Assembly (NCBI GenBank): GCA_009829735.1
Contig: CM020619.1
Location: 7,058,375-7,122,374 of the forward strand
From: Pyropia yezoensis
Lineage: Eukaryota; Rhodophyta; Bangiophyceae; Bangiales; Bangiaceae
DNA: 64,000 nt
Direction: 5' to 3'
The position numbers were made by a program, and so were the translations under genes. Positions 20,149 to 32,098 of the stretch are shown piece after piece (within the stretch, counting starts at the first letter, position 1; each line of letters begins with the position of its first letter). The notes under the pieces were generated by a model that saw nothing but the letters and a program-made list of their open reading frames with translations, was not told where the DNA came from and ran no database searches.

Positions 20149-21986
20149 ATGTTGTTCCTCCTGCACGAGAGCGCCTCTGGTCTGGGCCTGTTGGAGGTGA
20201 TTGAGGCAGACGATGTTGCCTCTGGGGTGGAGGAGGCGATGCTTGCGCAGGCCGACTTTTCTCGCTTCACGCGGATGGTGCGGCTCAAGGCGTTTGCGCC
20301 CTTTTCCTCTGCGGAGCACGCGCTGGAGAATGCCAACGCCGTTTCGGAGGGCGTCATCACCGACTACCTGCGGGAGTTTGTGGAAGCCAACCTGCCAAAG
20401 CCCGCCGGCAAGCCCGGGTCATCCAAAAAGACCAAGACCGCTGCCGATGTGGACGGCGCTGTGGAGTTGGGCGTGCACGACCAAAAGACGGCCCAGGCGC
20501 TGCATGATGCGGTCGGCGCGAGCACAGGTGTGGCCATCAATGCCGACGCCCGGTCTGCGGAGCTCCTCCGTGGGGTCCGGTGCCACTTTGAACGACTCAT
20601 TGATGGGCTCAAGGCGGGGGACTTGGCCAAGGCGCAACTGGGGCTGGCCCACTCCTACTCCCGTTCCAAGGTCAAGTTCAACGTGAACCGCTCAGAGACG
20701 GGCATCCTCAACAGCATTGCGCTGCTGGACACGCTGGACAAGGACATCAACACGTTTGCCATGCGCGTCCGCGAGTGGTACTCATGGCACTTCCCCGAGC
20801 TGGTCAAGATTGCGCCGGACAACATCCAGTATGCCCGGCTGGTGCGTGTGGTGCGAAACAAGGCGGATCTGTCAGAGGAGAGCCTGCCAGCCATCACGGC
20901 GGTGGTCATGGACACGGCGGTGGCGCAGGACATCCTCGACGCGGCGAGGTCGTCCATGGGCACGGACATTTCTGAGGTGGACCTTGTTAACATTGAGGGC
21001 TTTTCCCGGCGGGTTGTCGAGCTAGCCGAGTACCGCACCAGCCTGCAGGCCTACCTTGCGTCCAAGATGTCCGCGGTGGCGCCCAATTTGGGGTGTCTCC
21101 TCGGCGACACGGTCGCCGCGCGGCTGATTGCGCACGCGGGGTCGCTGACTAACCTGGCCAAGTACCCGGCATCAACGGTCCAGATCCTGGGGGCTGAGAA
21201 GGCCCTCTTTCGGGCGCTGAAGACCAAGGGCAAGACGCCCAAGTACGGGCTACTCTACGTACGTTCTTCTCGCCGCGATATCACGCAAGCGAGTTGTGCC
21301 GTTCTGCCTTTTCCGCCTGATATGTCGCCATGGCGACAGACTGGCAGCGGTCAACGTGCCTGTTTCTCTCTCGACTCTTGCGCTCACACCTCTGACATGT
21401 TACTCCCATTGTTCTCTGCATCCTGCCCCTTTTTTTTGTTTGTGTGTGGCTCCTTCTTTTCCCCTTCCTCTCCCCCCCCCCTGTGCAGCATAGCTCCTTT
21501 ATCGGGCGAGCAAAGCTCAAGAACAAGGGCCGCATCAGCCGGTACTTGGCCAACAAGTGCTCCATCGCCTCCCGCGTCGACTGCTTTTCAGACAACGCCA
21601 CCGACGTGTTTGGGCGGATGCTGCGCGACCAGGTGGACGAGCGGCTGAAGTTTTACGACACGGGCGCGGCACCGCGCAAGAACATGGATGTGATGGCCGC
21701 GGCGATTGCCGAGGCCGAGGCGGTGGCCGACGCCGCCCCACCCGCCGACACCATGGACGATGGATCCGACGATGAGTCGGACGAGGAGGCGGCGGCGACG
21801 CCAGTGCCCAAGTCGTCCAAGAAGGACAAGGGGTCGTCCAAAAAAAAGGACAAGGATGCGCGGACGCCCAAGACGTCGAAAAAGGACAAGAAGCGGTCGC
21901 GGGAGGAGGGAGTGGAAGGGAAGGACAAGTCGGCCAAAAAGTCGTCGTCCAAGAAGAGCAAGCGTGCGGCGGCAGTGGTAGCGTAG
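20149..21986 (+). CDS. NOP56: Nucleolar protein NOP56 (box C/D snoRNP core), two exons
   Basis: Core protein of box C/D snoRNPs, which guide 2'-O-methylation and rRNA processing in the nucleolus. Exon 1 is 20149-21258 (370 codons, start [12 protein letters not shown]) and exon 2 is 21489-21986 (165 codons), giving 535 residues against 504-594 in yeast and human. NOP5NT-like N-terminus: [20 protein letters not shown]. Coiled-coil and Nop domain: [75 protein letters not shown]. Exon 2 opens [29 protein letters not shown], then PRKNMDVM, diagnostic of NOP56 over NOP58, and ends in a Lys/Ser-rich tail typical of nucleolar proteins. The splice junction falls exactly between codons of the conserved GLLY/HSSFIG motif. 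Confidence 0.97.
21259..21488 (+). other. NOP56 intron (230 bp)
   Basis: Donor GTACGT, acceptor CTGTGCAG, with a strong pyrimidine tract before the acceptor (CCTTCCTCTCCCCCCCCC). Phase 0. Removing it restores the uninterrupted Nop domain. It is the clearest intron in the window. Confidence 0.93.
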
Positions 21987-22370
21987 CGGGCGGAGTTGGT
22001 CTGGGCTTGCCTCCCCGCCCTCCTCCCCCACCCTCGCCGCACTCTACGCCCCCCCTATCACTGCATTGTTTGTGCCTCCTTTCTCTGCTGCGTGTTGACA
22101 CTGCCCGTTGGTATTTTTCCTTGCTCCCTCTTCCCGCGCATCGCGCATGCGGCACCGGCGACATCCCGTCGCCTGCCTGTCGTCCCCTCCAGCCCCCTCA
22201 CCGCCCACCCTCACCTCCCTTGCTCACCCTCCTATGCGCACAGCGCAGCGCAGTCCACCCCTCACCCACGGTGCCTCCCCGCCCCATCCCCCCACCCTTC
22301 CCCACTGCGCGCCGCCTCCGCGTTAGCCGTGATTGCGTGCAGCACGTCGACCAACCCCCCACCCCCGTCT
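21987..22370. other. Convergent 3' intergenic region
   Basis: It separates the 3' ends of NOP56 (plus) and the beta-propeller gene (minus). It is pyrimidine-rich, with no additional gene seen. The two transcripts probably end within these 384 bases. Confidence 0.5.
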
Positions 22371-25300
22371 TCACCACACCGACGCCTCCGCGTCGGCAAT
22401 CAGCGCGTGCAGCACGTCAACCCCCCCCGCCCCCCCGAGGCCCGCTGCAGCGGCCACGCGTGCCTGGCCCGCCGCGGGCAACGTGGCCACCACCGCCAGC
22501 ACGTCGCCGTCAATGACGCCCGACGGGTGGCCCCGCCACCGCCGGTGCGCCACCCTGCCCGCCGACGCCACCGCGCGTCGCGCCGTCGCCGCCGCCGCCG
22601 TTTCGGGCGCGGCGGCGGGTGGGGACGCTGCCGCCGCCGCCGCCACCGCCGCCGCCGCCGCCCCGTCTGCGGGCGCACCCGTCGGGCCGGCCACCGCCGC
22701 GCCGACAGCAGTGCACGAGGGCGCCCCCTCCCCGCTATTGCTGGGGCCCCCCGCCGTCACGGCCGGCACTGGCGCCGACACTGGCACTGACGACGGCGCC
22801 GGGCGCCGTAGAAGCGGGACGGTGGCCTCGGCGAGCGTGGCCGCCACCGCCGCCGAGAGCGCGGCCGTCGTTGGCGCCGACGGGAGCGCCGACAGCCCCA
22901 CTAGCCCGCCCGACAGCGTCGCCACCACCACCCGCTCTGCTGCTGCTGCCGCCGCCGCCGCCGCGGCGCCATGCTCCCCGCCCCCCCCACTCCCCCCACC
23001 CCCTCCCCCACCGGCGCCGAAACCCACCGGCGGCCCCGCCGCCGCCGCCCCTGCAGTCGCGCTCCCCATGCGGTGGCCACCCCCCCGAGGCAGCGCCTCG
23101 GCGGGGGGCAGCGGCAGGGGCGGCGGCGCGAGCGACCCGGCCGCCGCCGCCACCGCCCGGGAGCGGAGGTGGAAGGCGTGCGCCGCCGGCGCCGCGCGCT
23201 CGTTGCTCGGCAGCCGCCGACCGACATCGGCCGACGAAGCGGGTGGGGCGGGGGAGGGGGGTGGCGCGCCGCCGCCCCCACCGGCGGCACCGGCGGCGGC
23301 AGCGGCCGCGGCGGCGGCGACGGCGGCACCGTCGGGGCGTCCAAAGATGCTCACCGGCCGGGGAAGGGGCGCGCGGTGGCGGCGGCGGCCGTCCCCCGCA
23401 CGGGCGCCGCCGCCCGCGGCGGTGGCCGCCGCCGGAGTCACAGCCGCCGCCGCCGCCAACGCGGCGGCGGCGCCGCCCGCAGGGAACGACGCGAGCGCGT
23501 AGACGCCCCCGGCGCGGTCCACTGCCACCACCGACCCCGTTGGGAGCCCAGCGACCGCTGCGGGTGGCCGGCGACGGCCGTCGCAGACGGCAGGCCGCAG
23601 CGCCGCGGCGACGGGGTCCCACGTGTAAAAGGAGAGCGCGTCCTTGCGGTCGCCGACGGCGAGCGCAAATGAGTCGGGGTGGGCGCCGCCTGCCGAGGCA
23701 GAGGGTGTGGATGATCGCCCGGCGCCCCCCCCACCGCCAGCGCTGCCACCTTGCCGGCTGGCCGGTCCACCGCTGGGCCCACCGGCGGCGACCATCGCCG
23801 CCCCCGGCGCCACTCCCGGCGGCGGCATTCCCACCGCCGCGAGGTGCGTGACGAGCGTCCGCGTCGTGGCGCGGCCCACCTCTGTGAGCACCCCCCCCGC
23901 CGCGTCCAGCAGCAGCACCGTCGGGCCCGCCGCAACGGCCAGCAGCCGACCCCCACGCCCGGCGGCGGTGGCGGCCAGGACAGGGGCGGGGAGGACCGCC
24001 TCGCCGAGCAGCGTCAGCCGCGGCTGCCCGTCCGCATCATCCTCGTCGTGGTCCGCGTCGGCCGCAAGGCCGGCGGCGGGGGCGGGGACCGCATCGCCAA
24101 CGGTGGACGGCGGGGAGGAGGGCATTGCCGCGTCCCCGTCGGCGGGCGCGAGAGCGGGTGGGGGGGGCGCCTGCCCCTCCGCGTCCACGTCCATGGCGTC
24201 CGCGCCGGAGGTGGGCACTCTCCCTCCCCCCCCCGCACCACGCCGCCCCCGGCCAAGGCCGTCGGTGACATCGGCGTCCCCCCCCCGGCCAAGCGAAAAC
24301 ACCAGCAGCCGCCCGCGGTCGGCCGGGCGGCCGCCCCGGCGCCACGCGGCAACCGCAAACGCGGTGCCGACGGCGAGGACGCCTCGCCAGCGCGTCAGCG
24401 CGTGCACCGTCTCGTCGGGCAGGAGGGGGTAGCGAGCGACGAGCGCGCCGCTGTGGCGGTCATAGACGCGGAGGTCGGCGATAGCGGTCGCCGCCGCCGC
24501 CGCTGCCGTCGCCGCCGAGCCGGCGGCCGCGTCGCTGCCGCCACTGCCACCGCCGCCGTCGCCGCCGTCGCCGTCATCTCGGCCCAATGACCGCGGGCGG
24601 CGGTCACGACTGCTACCGCCCCGTCGAGAGTGGGGTGGCGCGCCTCCCCCAGCCGCCCCCGCCGCCCCCGTCGACGCCGCGGCCACCGCGGCGGCGGCGC
24701 GGGCAGCGGCGCCCCGCCACTCGGCAGTGCGCGCCACGGCGGCGCGCCCCCGGTTTTGAAGCAGCACCACCGCGTCCTCGGCAAGCCGCCGGGCGGCCTC
24801 GTCGGCAGCATCGTCGGCGGCATCGTCGGTGGCGGCGGCCGCCGCCGCAGCCGCCTCCCGGACCGTCGACACGACAACGTAGTCGCGGCGAGTGAGTTGG
24901 GGAGGGGGGGGGGGGGGCGCCGACGCCGCCTCGGCTGCCGTCACCGCCGTCACCGCCGTCGCCGGGCCGCCCGCCGTCAACGCGGGCACCACCGCCGACG
25001 TGACCAGCACCCGCCGGACCGTGTCGCCAACGGGGATGCGGCGGACACGCAGCGGGGCCGACCGGCGGATACCCAGCACGGCCAGCACCCCTGCCGCCGA
25101 GATAGCCACCACGCACAGCTCCACGCCAGGCACGGCCAGCGCGGCGGCGGCGCGGGTGGGGCCCCAGCGGCCATCGCCGCCGTCACCCCCGGCGGCCCCG
25201 TCGCCGGGCCGCCGGGCGGCTGGCATCAGCAGCCGCGTCCAGCGGCGGCCGGCCCCGCCGCCAACGCCAGCGGCGCCGCCCCCCGCGCCGCCCAGCCAAG

Positions 25301-28300
25301 CGTGGCTGCCGCCCAGCGCGAGGGCGCCCGCGCCGCCCACACCGACGGCCAGGCCCAACGCGGTGGGAGGTGGCAGCGGCGCCGCCCCGTCTCCCCACGC
25401 CACCGCCACGCCATCCTCCCCAGCAAAAGCGGCAGCGGGGGTGACACGGTCACGGTGGCCGCAGCCGCCGCCGTCCCCGTCGCCGCCACCGCCGTCGTCC
25501 CCGCCCTCCCCGTCGGCGGACCAGTCCATTGCATCCACGCCAGGGGCGGCGAGCCGCTTTTGCCCCCGAGCCGCCCCGCTGCTGGCGGCGGAGAGTACGT
25601 CGCGGGGCGGGGGCGCCGCCGCCGCCTCCGCGGGCGCGCGCACGGGAAAGCCGCTGCCGTCGGGCGGCGACGCGACGGCGGCGGCACCGACGGTGGCCGC
25701 GACCGCCACCCGCGCCAGCGTCACGGGCCGCTCAGCGAGGCGGTCAACGCCGGCCAGCCGGTGTAGCCGCAGGCGACTGCCAGCCGCCACGGCGGCGGCC
25801 GACGCGCCACCCGCCGCCGCATCCGCGGCGGCATCCTGCCCCGCCGTCGCCGCCGCCGCTGTGGGCGCGACGGCCACCCGGAAGCGCGCTATGGAGCCAT
25901 CGCGGAGGCCCGCGAGGACCTCGGGCCCCGCGCCAAAGTCCCCCCCCAGCACCGACCCCGCCACCGCGGGGACAAGCCGCACGTCTACGGACGGCAGCGG
26001 CCCCGCTGCTGCGGCAGCCGCCGCCGCCCCGCGAGGCGGTGACGGTGGCGGCGACGGTGACGGCGGGAGGGAGGCGCCCGGCCAGCCACCGCCGCCGCCG
26101 TCGTCGTCAACGTCGTCATCGTCGTCGTCGTCACTCTCTTCCAGCACGGGCGGCGGGGGAGGCGGCCACGACGGCGCCACGTGCAGGGGCGTCTGGGCGA
26201 GGAGCGACAGCGGCGGGCACCCGGGTGCTGTGTCCAGGCGCCGCAGCTCCACCGCTGGCGCGTGCGTGGCGACCACAACCAGCGGCGGCCGCGCGGCGGC
26301 GCCGTCGCGGGCGGTGGTGGCTGCCTCGGCGGCGGCGCGGGCGGCGGAGGAGGGGCCCGCGTAAAAGGCGCCCGCGGGGGGGATGTCGAGCGCAGACGCC
26401 TCGGCGGCCATGGCCACCGACGCCACCACCTCAAGGGTTGGCGGCGGGGGGGGGTAGCCCGCCCCGCGGCCGCCCCCACTGCTGGGGTCTGCCAAACGCA
26501 GTAGGTACAGGCGGGTGGCCGACAAAAGGCCGCTGCTATCGCCGCCGCTGCCGTCACCCCCACCACCTGCCCCCCCCCCCCGCCCCCCGGCACCACGACG
26601 CTGACCACCACCACCCCTCGGCCAATGGCGGCGGCCACCACGCCGCCCCCCCCCGGCGGCACCCAATCGGCCACCGCCACCGCCACCGGTGGCGCCGGCA
26701 CAGCGCCCGCCTCGGACAGCCGCACTGATCGGATACCCCCGGGATGGGCTTGCGCTACCACTCCCGCCCCAAGGGTCCCCGCCGACAGCGTCGGCCGGTC
26801 CAGTACCAGGCCCGTGCCAGCGCTGCCGTCGAGGAAGGCGGCGCCAATCGCGACGGGTGCACCGCCGCCTGCGCCGCCGCGGCCCATGGCGCCGCTACCA
26901 AACGCGTCATCGGCCTCCCCGCCACAGTCGGTTTGGCCTTGCAGAGGCGGCAGCACCCCAGGGCGGGGGAGCGCCGCGCTGACCGGCGCCCCTCCCCCGG
27001 CTGGCGACGGGGCGGTCGCCAACGACGGGCGTGGCGGCACCGCGTCGCCGTCCATGGTGGTAGCCTCCGCCTCTGCCGCCGCCGCCACCGCCGCCGCCGC
27101 GGTGGCTGCCTCTGGCGGGGCCACCAGCAGCACTCCCGTCGCGTCGGCAAACGACACGACCAGCAGCGCGTCAAACACCGCGGCAGGCGCCGCCCGCACC
27201 GCCCACACCCCACACGCACCCGCAAAGGTGCCCGCCGCGGAGCGGGCGTAAACGTCCACCGGGGAGCCCGACGCGAGCAGCCGCACGCAGCCCGATGGGC
27301 CCAGGCCGCCCGTCACGACCGCCTCCACCACCCCATCGCCGGGGGCGTCGTCGTCGAGTGGCACCGCCGCCACGGGAGGGGGGCTGGGGGGGCGGCCGCC
27401 GCCCCCGTCGTCCCCGCCCCCGTCGGCAGAGGTGCCCGCCGGCGGCGGCGCCGGTGACGCCGGTGGCACCGTATCGCGGAGGCACAGGTCCACCGCGGGC
27501 GCAATATTGAGCAGCTCCTGCACCGGCTTCAGCCCCCAACCGTCGGCCGGTCTGTCAGTAGCGGCGCCGCCTCCGACGCCGCCGCCGCCGCCGCCACCAC
27601 CACCGCCGCCCAGCAGGGGCAGCGGCGGCGCCCTCCCCCCCTCCGCCACTTGCGCGCCCACCCGCCACAGCACGCCGTCCGCATCAGGCGCCAGCGCGAG
27701 CAGGAGTCCGTCGCCAAGCGCTGCCAGCACCCCACACCCCGGCACAATGGCGCCCAGCCGCGCCACCGCGGGCGCTGCCGACGCGGACACGGCAAAGCGG
27801 GCGGCGGCGGGTGTAAAGACTGCTGCAAACAGTTCGCCGCGCTCGGTGGCGGCGTACAGCACGCCACGACCGTCGGGGAGGGAGGCGGGAGTGAGGGCCA
27901 CGACGGGACCCGCGTGGCGACTGCCGCCGCCGCCGCCACCGCCGCCACCACCGCCGCCGCCACTACCACCGCCGCCGCCACCACCCACTCCGCCATAACC
28001 CCCCGGGACAGGGGAGACGCAACCGCCGCTGCCGCGCCCCGGCAGCGGCAGGCACGCGTGCGACGGTGTGATGGGGATCCCACCCCCCGCACCGTAAGAC
28101 TCCTCTGCCCCCGCCCCCGATGCGGCCGCCACCGCCCGCGCGGCGGCCAGCGCCGGCCGCACATCCGCAATCACCACCCGGCCAGGCAGCGCAATCGCCA
28201 CCGCCGCGGGCGCGTGGGGCACCCGCGCCACCGCCGTTGCGCGCACGGGGGGGCGGCGAGGGCGGATGCGGCCGCCGCCGACGCCGCCGACGCTGTCACC

Positions 28301-29779
28301 GCCGCCGCCGACGCCGCTGCTGCCGCCGACGCCGCCACCGCCACTGCCACCACCACTGCCCAGCGAGTCGGCAGCGTGGCCCCGGACGCCACCGCCCATT
28401 GTGGTGGTGCTCAGCGGCTGCCCCCGGCTAAGCACTGCGGCTGTGCTGCCGCTGGCAGTGCCGCCGGCGCCCCCAGAGGTGCTGCTGCCACCCAGGGAGG
28501 GCACCGCCGGCAACCGTGCCGCCGCCCGAGCCACCGCCGCATCCGCCGGGGAGGTGGCGCACGTGGACAGCAACGCCACGTGCGTCACGACCGGCGGGGC
28601 GGTGCCGGCGGCGGGCACCACAGACCAGATGTGCACCGCCTGCGTTACGTCGGGCGTCTGGATGAGCGCTGCCAGCAGCGCCGCGGGGGTGCCCGCCCCG
28701 TCGCCGCCGCCGCCGCCGCCCGCCCCTCCCCCTCCCAGCGGGTGGTGCACAACCTCTTCGTCCACCAGCCACGTCAGTGACACAACCGCTCCCCGCACGC
28801 GCACCGCGGCGGGGGCGGTAAAGTCGGGGCGCCCCCCTCCCCGGAGCCCCCTGTCCGAGGACACGAGGCCAACGACGGCCAGCCGCCCTGCCGGGGCGGC
28901 GACCGCAACCAGCGGCCGCCCGTCGTGGGCGGCGGCGACGCGCGGCGCAAAGCCGCGGCCAAACGTCATGCCGCACACGCGGCGGAGGCACAGACCCGGG
29001 GGGGGGGACGGGGTGCCGTCGCCGTTGCCGTCGCCGCCGCCGCCGCCGCCGCCGCCGCTGCCTGTGGACCCATTGGCGGCGGCGGTGGCGGCGACTACCC
29101 CCGCGGGGCCAACGTCGAGGAGGCTCAGCCGCGCGCGGGCCGTGCCAGAGAGTACCACCACCCCCTGCGGACGACCTCCAGCGGGGAGCGGGGCTGCGCG
29201 ACCGCCGCCGCCGCCCCCGACAACGCTGCCCCCACCTGGTGGGAGAGGGGGGGCCGGTAGGACCACCGCAACCGCCGCATGGACGCGCGTGAGTGCGGGC
29301 GCGCTCGCCAGCGGCGCCAGTACGGGCGCCGTCGTGGCGACCGCCGGCAGGGGCGGTGGCCCGTCAGGCCCCTCGACGCTCCCCGGACGTCTCCCCCACG
29401 GCGCCGCCGCCGCCGCCGCCGCCGCCGCCTCAGGTGGCAGCGACAGCAGCTGTAGGGTGTCGTTGCGCGCGAGCAGCAGCTGCCGAGGCGCAGCGGGCGT
29501 CCCTCCTCCCGCCGCCGGGGGCAAGAGCGCCACCGCCGCGGCGACGGCGGCACCCGTCGGCGGCAGGATGGTGCGCGCGTAGAGGCCTACCGCCGGTTGG
29601 GGCGGCGCTGAGGAGGCGGGGAAGGGCGGCTGCGGGCGGCTGCCGCCGTCGAGGTCATCACTGTCCGACGCAGAGGACTCGAGGGAGGAGAATGAGGGCG
29701 GCAGGTGGGCGTAGTGGGGGAGGAGGGAGGCGTCCGACGTTGCGCCGCCCAAACCGAGGGGCGGCTCGGCGTCCGCCAT
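22371..29779 (-). CDS. Giant DDB1/SF3B3/CPSF160-superfamily beta-propeller protein, frame break in a homopolymer
   Basis: The start is taken at ATG 29779 (MADAEPPLGLGG). Two overlapping open frames form one gene: 29779 to about 26580, and about 26580 to 22371. The switch falls at a C12-G-C6 run (26570-26588), and the total length (7409 nt) is not a multiple of three, so a homopolymer length error or indel explains it. N-terminal MMS1-like signals: VGLYARTILPPTG, RQLLLARNDTLQLLSL. C-terminal CPSF_A-like signals: RLLVFSLGR, RLLAVAAGPTVLLLDA, FALAVGDRKDALSFYTWDP, VVAVDRAGGVYAL, and the near-terminal GVIDGDVLAVVATLP, matching the IDGDL block of DDB1 and SF3B3. Relatives are 1100-1450 residues; about 2470 here reflects many Ala/Gly/Ser insertions and a run of acidic residues. 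Which paralogue it is (repair ligase adaptor, splicing or polyadenylation factor) cannot be settled. Confidence 0.8.
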
Positions 29780-30037
29780 GGCGGCTGGGGAGGACAACGG
29801 GTTGGGAGAAAGGCGGGGAGGACGGTAGAGATGAGGGAGGGGGGACGGAGAGCAGGAGAGAGGAAGATGGAGGGAAGAGTAGCTTGATGGAGAGAAGGGG
29901 GGGGTATAAGCCGTACGTAATGTCATTGGGAGCGTCCACATGCCCGAAATGGGTGGTGGGGTGTAAAAAGCTGTCCTTGGTGACGAACAGTATAAAATAC
30001 ATATTATCTATACACGGACGGATACATACTATCACGC
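29780..30037. promoter_or_regulatory. Upstream region of the beta-propeller gene
   Basis: This is a purine-rich leader (plus strand GGAGGACGGTAGAGATG...GGAGAGAGGAAGATGG) followed by an AT-rich stretch near 29980-30030 (AGTATAAAATACATATTATC). TATAAAATA at about 29990 could hold the minus-strand promoter, although its reading direction is ambiguous. It ends at the hAT-like insertion. Confidence 0.4.
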
Positions 30038-30045
30038 GCCACGAG
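30038..30045. repeat. Left 8-bp target-site duplication
   Basis: GCCACGAG, repeated exactly at 31268-31275 on the other side of the inverted-repeat element. Confidence 0.85.
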
Positions 30046-31267
30046 TAGGCTTGGGTATATATCACGCGACGCACGTGATGTAAGATCACGTATTTTGCGT
30101 AATAATACCTTGCGTGATTTAGCACGTGATCACACGTCACGCGCGGCTAGAAAACGCGTGATTGGAGACGTGATTAGAAATTAAGTATATGATACAAATA
30201 CTACATCTCACAATGTGACTGGCCCGAGTTGCACAATGCCTCCCCGAAGTCCTCCGCCATCAGAAGGCAGCGCGCAGTACACCGCGGACGACGCCCCGCG
30301 TCCGCTTCGGCGATGTGCACCCAAAGCCGGCGCCCATGTCACCGGCAGCCGCTGGGGCGCCGGCAGCGTGCGCCGTCGCGCCCGCCGGCAGGGATTGTAG
30401 CGGCGTTTGAGGCGGCGGCGGCGGTGGAAGCGGCGTCAGTAGCGTCAGTGGCGGCGGTGGCGGCAGCTGCAGCGGAGATAGCAGCGGCAGCGGCAGCGGC
30501 AGCGGCGGCAGCAGCGGTGGTGGTGGCGGTGACCACGACTGCGGAGGCGGTGACGGTGGAGGGCCGCCAGCGTGGGGCGCCAGGTCGCCCACGACGAGCA
30601 GCGGCGACGTCGAGGGTGTTGCCCCCGCCGATGGCGCCCTCCCACCCACCACCAGACCGATTTCTCTCCCCTGGAATTGAAACGGCGGTGGTTGCAGCAG
30701 CGGGCGGCAGCAGCGGTGGTGGTGGCGGCGGCGGCAGTAGCGGTGGTGGCGGCGGTGGCGGCGGTGGAGGAGGTGGCAGCGGCGGCTCCCGCGGGTGGTG
30801 ACGCTCGGCGTGCCCCCCCCCCTCCCCCGCCTCCTCACCACCCTCTACGTGCTCAACGAGCGGCTCGCCCTCTCCCTCCTTCCGCCGCTCCCTCGCCGCC
30901 CTCCTCACCCCGGACGGGTGGGTGTGTCCTTCTCGGCGGGCCACGCGTGCCGCCTGCGCGGGCAGGCGTGGTCGCACTTTGAGGGCAGGCGGACGACGGC
31001 GCCAGTTGTGCTGCTGAGCACGAAAGACTTCGACTCCTGTGGAACCTGCAGGATGTGATCTGCCAGAACGAAGTGGACCGGGAGTTGTGATCTAACATAT
31101 ATAAATACAGTGCTCTAAGAGCAAGCTTCACATGGGCTACTTTGCACGTGACACGCGCTGAAAACGGCGTGACTACGCTGTGATCGCGCGTGATCGCGCG
31201 TGATCGCGCGTGATCGCGCGTGATCGCACGTCACGTGTGGGCTTTGGGCACGTGATACCCAAGCCTA
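30046..31267. mobile_element. Non-autonomous hAT-like DNA transposon (1222 bp)
   Basis: The ends are perfect 13-bp inverted repeats, TAGGCTTGGGTAT (30046-30058) and ATACCCAAGCCTA (31255-31267), flanked by identical 8-bp direct repeats GCCACGAG. An 8-bp duplication is the hallmark of hAT-superfamily insertion. Subterminal zones are packed with CACGTGAT and TGATCGCGCG motifs in both orientations (30060-30180 and 31140-31255), typical of hAT transposase-binding regions. No transposase is encoded. The interior (30.2-31.05 kb) is GC-rich with repeated GGC/GCA triplets, unlike the AT-richer ends, and may be captured host sequence. The insertion sits between the divergent beta-propeller and RRM-R3H genes. 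Confidence 0.82.
31176..31235. repeat. Tandem TGATCGCGCG array
   Basis: Four perfect copies of the 10-mer TGATCGCGCG, then a fifth ending in GCACG, within the right subterminal region of the hAT-like element. They are probably transposase-binding repeats (inference). Confidence 0.8.
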
Positions 31268-31275
31268 GCCACGAG
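31268..31275. repeat. Right 8-bp target-site duplication
   Basis: GCCACGAG directly follows the right inverted repeat and is identical to 30038-30045. Confidence 0.85.
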
Positions 31276-31330
31276 TGAACAAAAAGGAAGGGGAAGCCTG
31301 GGATCCAGTGACTGCTGACAGAGTACACTG

Positions 31331-31348
31331 GCAGTTATAAATACTGCC
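31331..31348 (+). promoter_or_regulatory. TATA box of the RRM-R3H gene, inside a small inverted repeat
   Basis: GGCAGTTATAAATACTGCC contains TTATAAATA within inverted arms GGCAGT and ACTGCC. It lies 64 bases right of the transposon end and about 760 bases before the chosen start codon. A GTGAGT donor-like site at about 31643 leaves room for an intron in the leader. Confidence 0.5.
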
Positions 31349-32098
31349 TCTCATTTGTTGACATTGGGCAGTATGCACGATTTTGTCGGCCAACCGTGCA
31401 GGTCGGACTGGACGCTTTCACAGGGTGCTACTAATTCATGCGTTCCCTGCAATTCGGGTCGGCCACCCGCTTGTGGCTGTGCAGTTGCGCCGTCGCGTTC
31501 GTCTGCGTCACGCTGCCAGCGACGCTCGACGCAGGCGGGAGCGGTTCGTCGCGACGCGCCGGGCCGTGTCGCGCCCGCGTCGCGACGATCGCGGCGGCGC
31601 GTGGCCTGGACGTGGAGCCCATGTGAGGTCGACCAAGGGACGGGGTGAGTCTGTGGGTAACTCAACTCTTGTCTTACTTACCCCGTGCGGGCTTGTTCTT
31701 CAACTTGCTCCCAGCGCGACCACCCACCCTCTCCAACTGCCGTTGTCGTTGGCGTTGTCATCGTCGTACCTCGCTGCCCGCTACCGGCTACCCGCTACCT
31801 GTTACCCGCTGCCCACGTGGTGTTTTTTGCTCCCTTCGCGGCCTTGTTTAGTAGTCCTGTGAGGCTACTCCGCTGTGCGCTGTTGGCGCACGCCTTCGAG
31901 CGGGCCGTGCTGCGGCGCTGCTTTGGCGTGTGTGACGACGCCTCCACGGTCGACGTCCGGTGCTCACGGGAACGCCGCAGCGTGTCTTTGGAAGCGACTG
32001 CTGTACGTCCTGCGGCAAGGCTGTTTCGCGTGCCCCTGGGAGACGTAGGTGGCGCGACACCTACTCTATCCGCCGTCGACTCCTTTGTCCAGTTACAC

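Noticed and set aside
30339-30977. 212-codon minus-strand frame and 190-codon plus-strand frame inside the hAT-like element
   Set aside because: Both are translations of GGC/GCA triplet repeats with no transposase motif, so they are not annotated as genes.
31185-31235. TGATCGCGCG repeats as a CRISPR-like array
   Set aside because: There are no spacers, the units are directly tandem, and the genome is eukaryotic.
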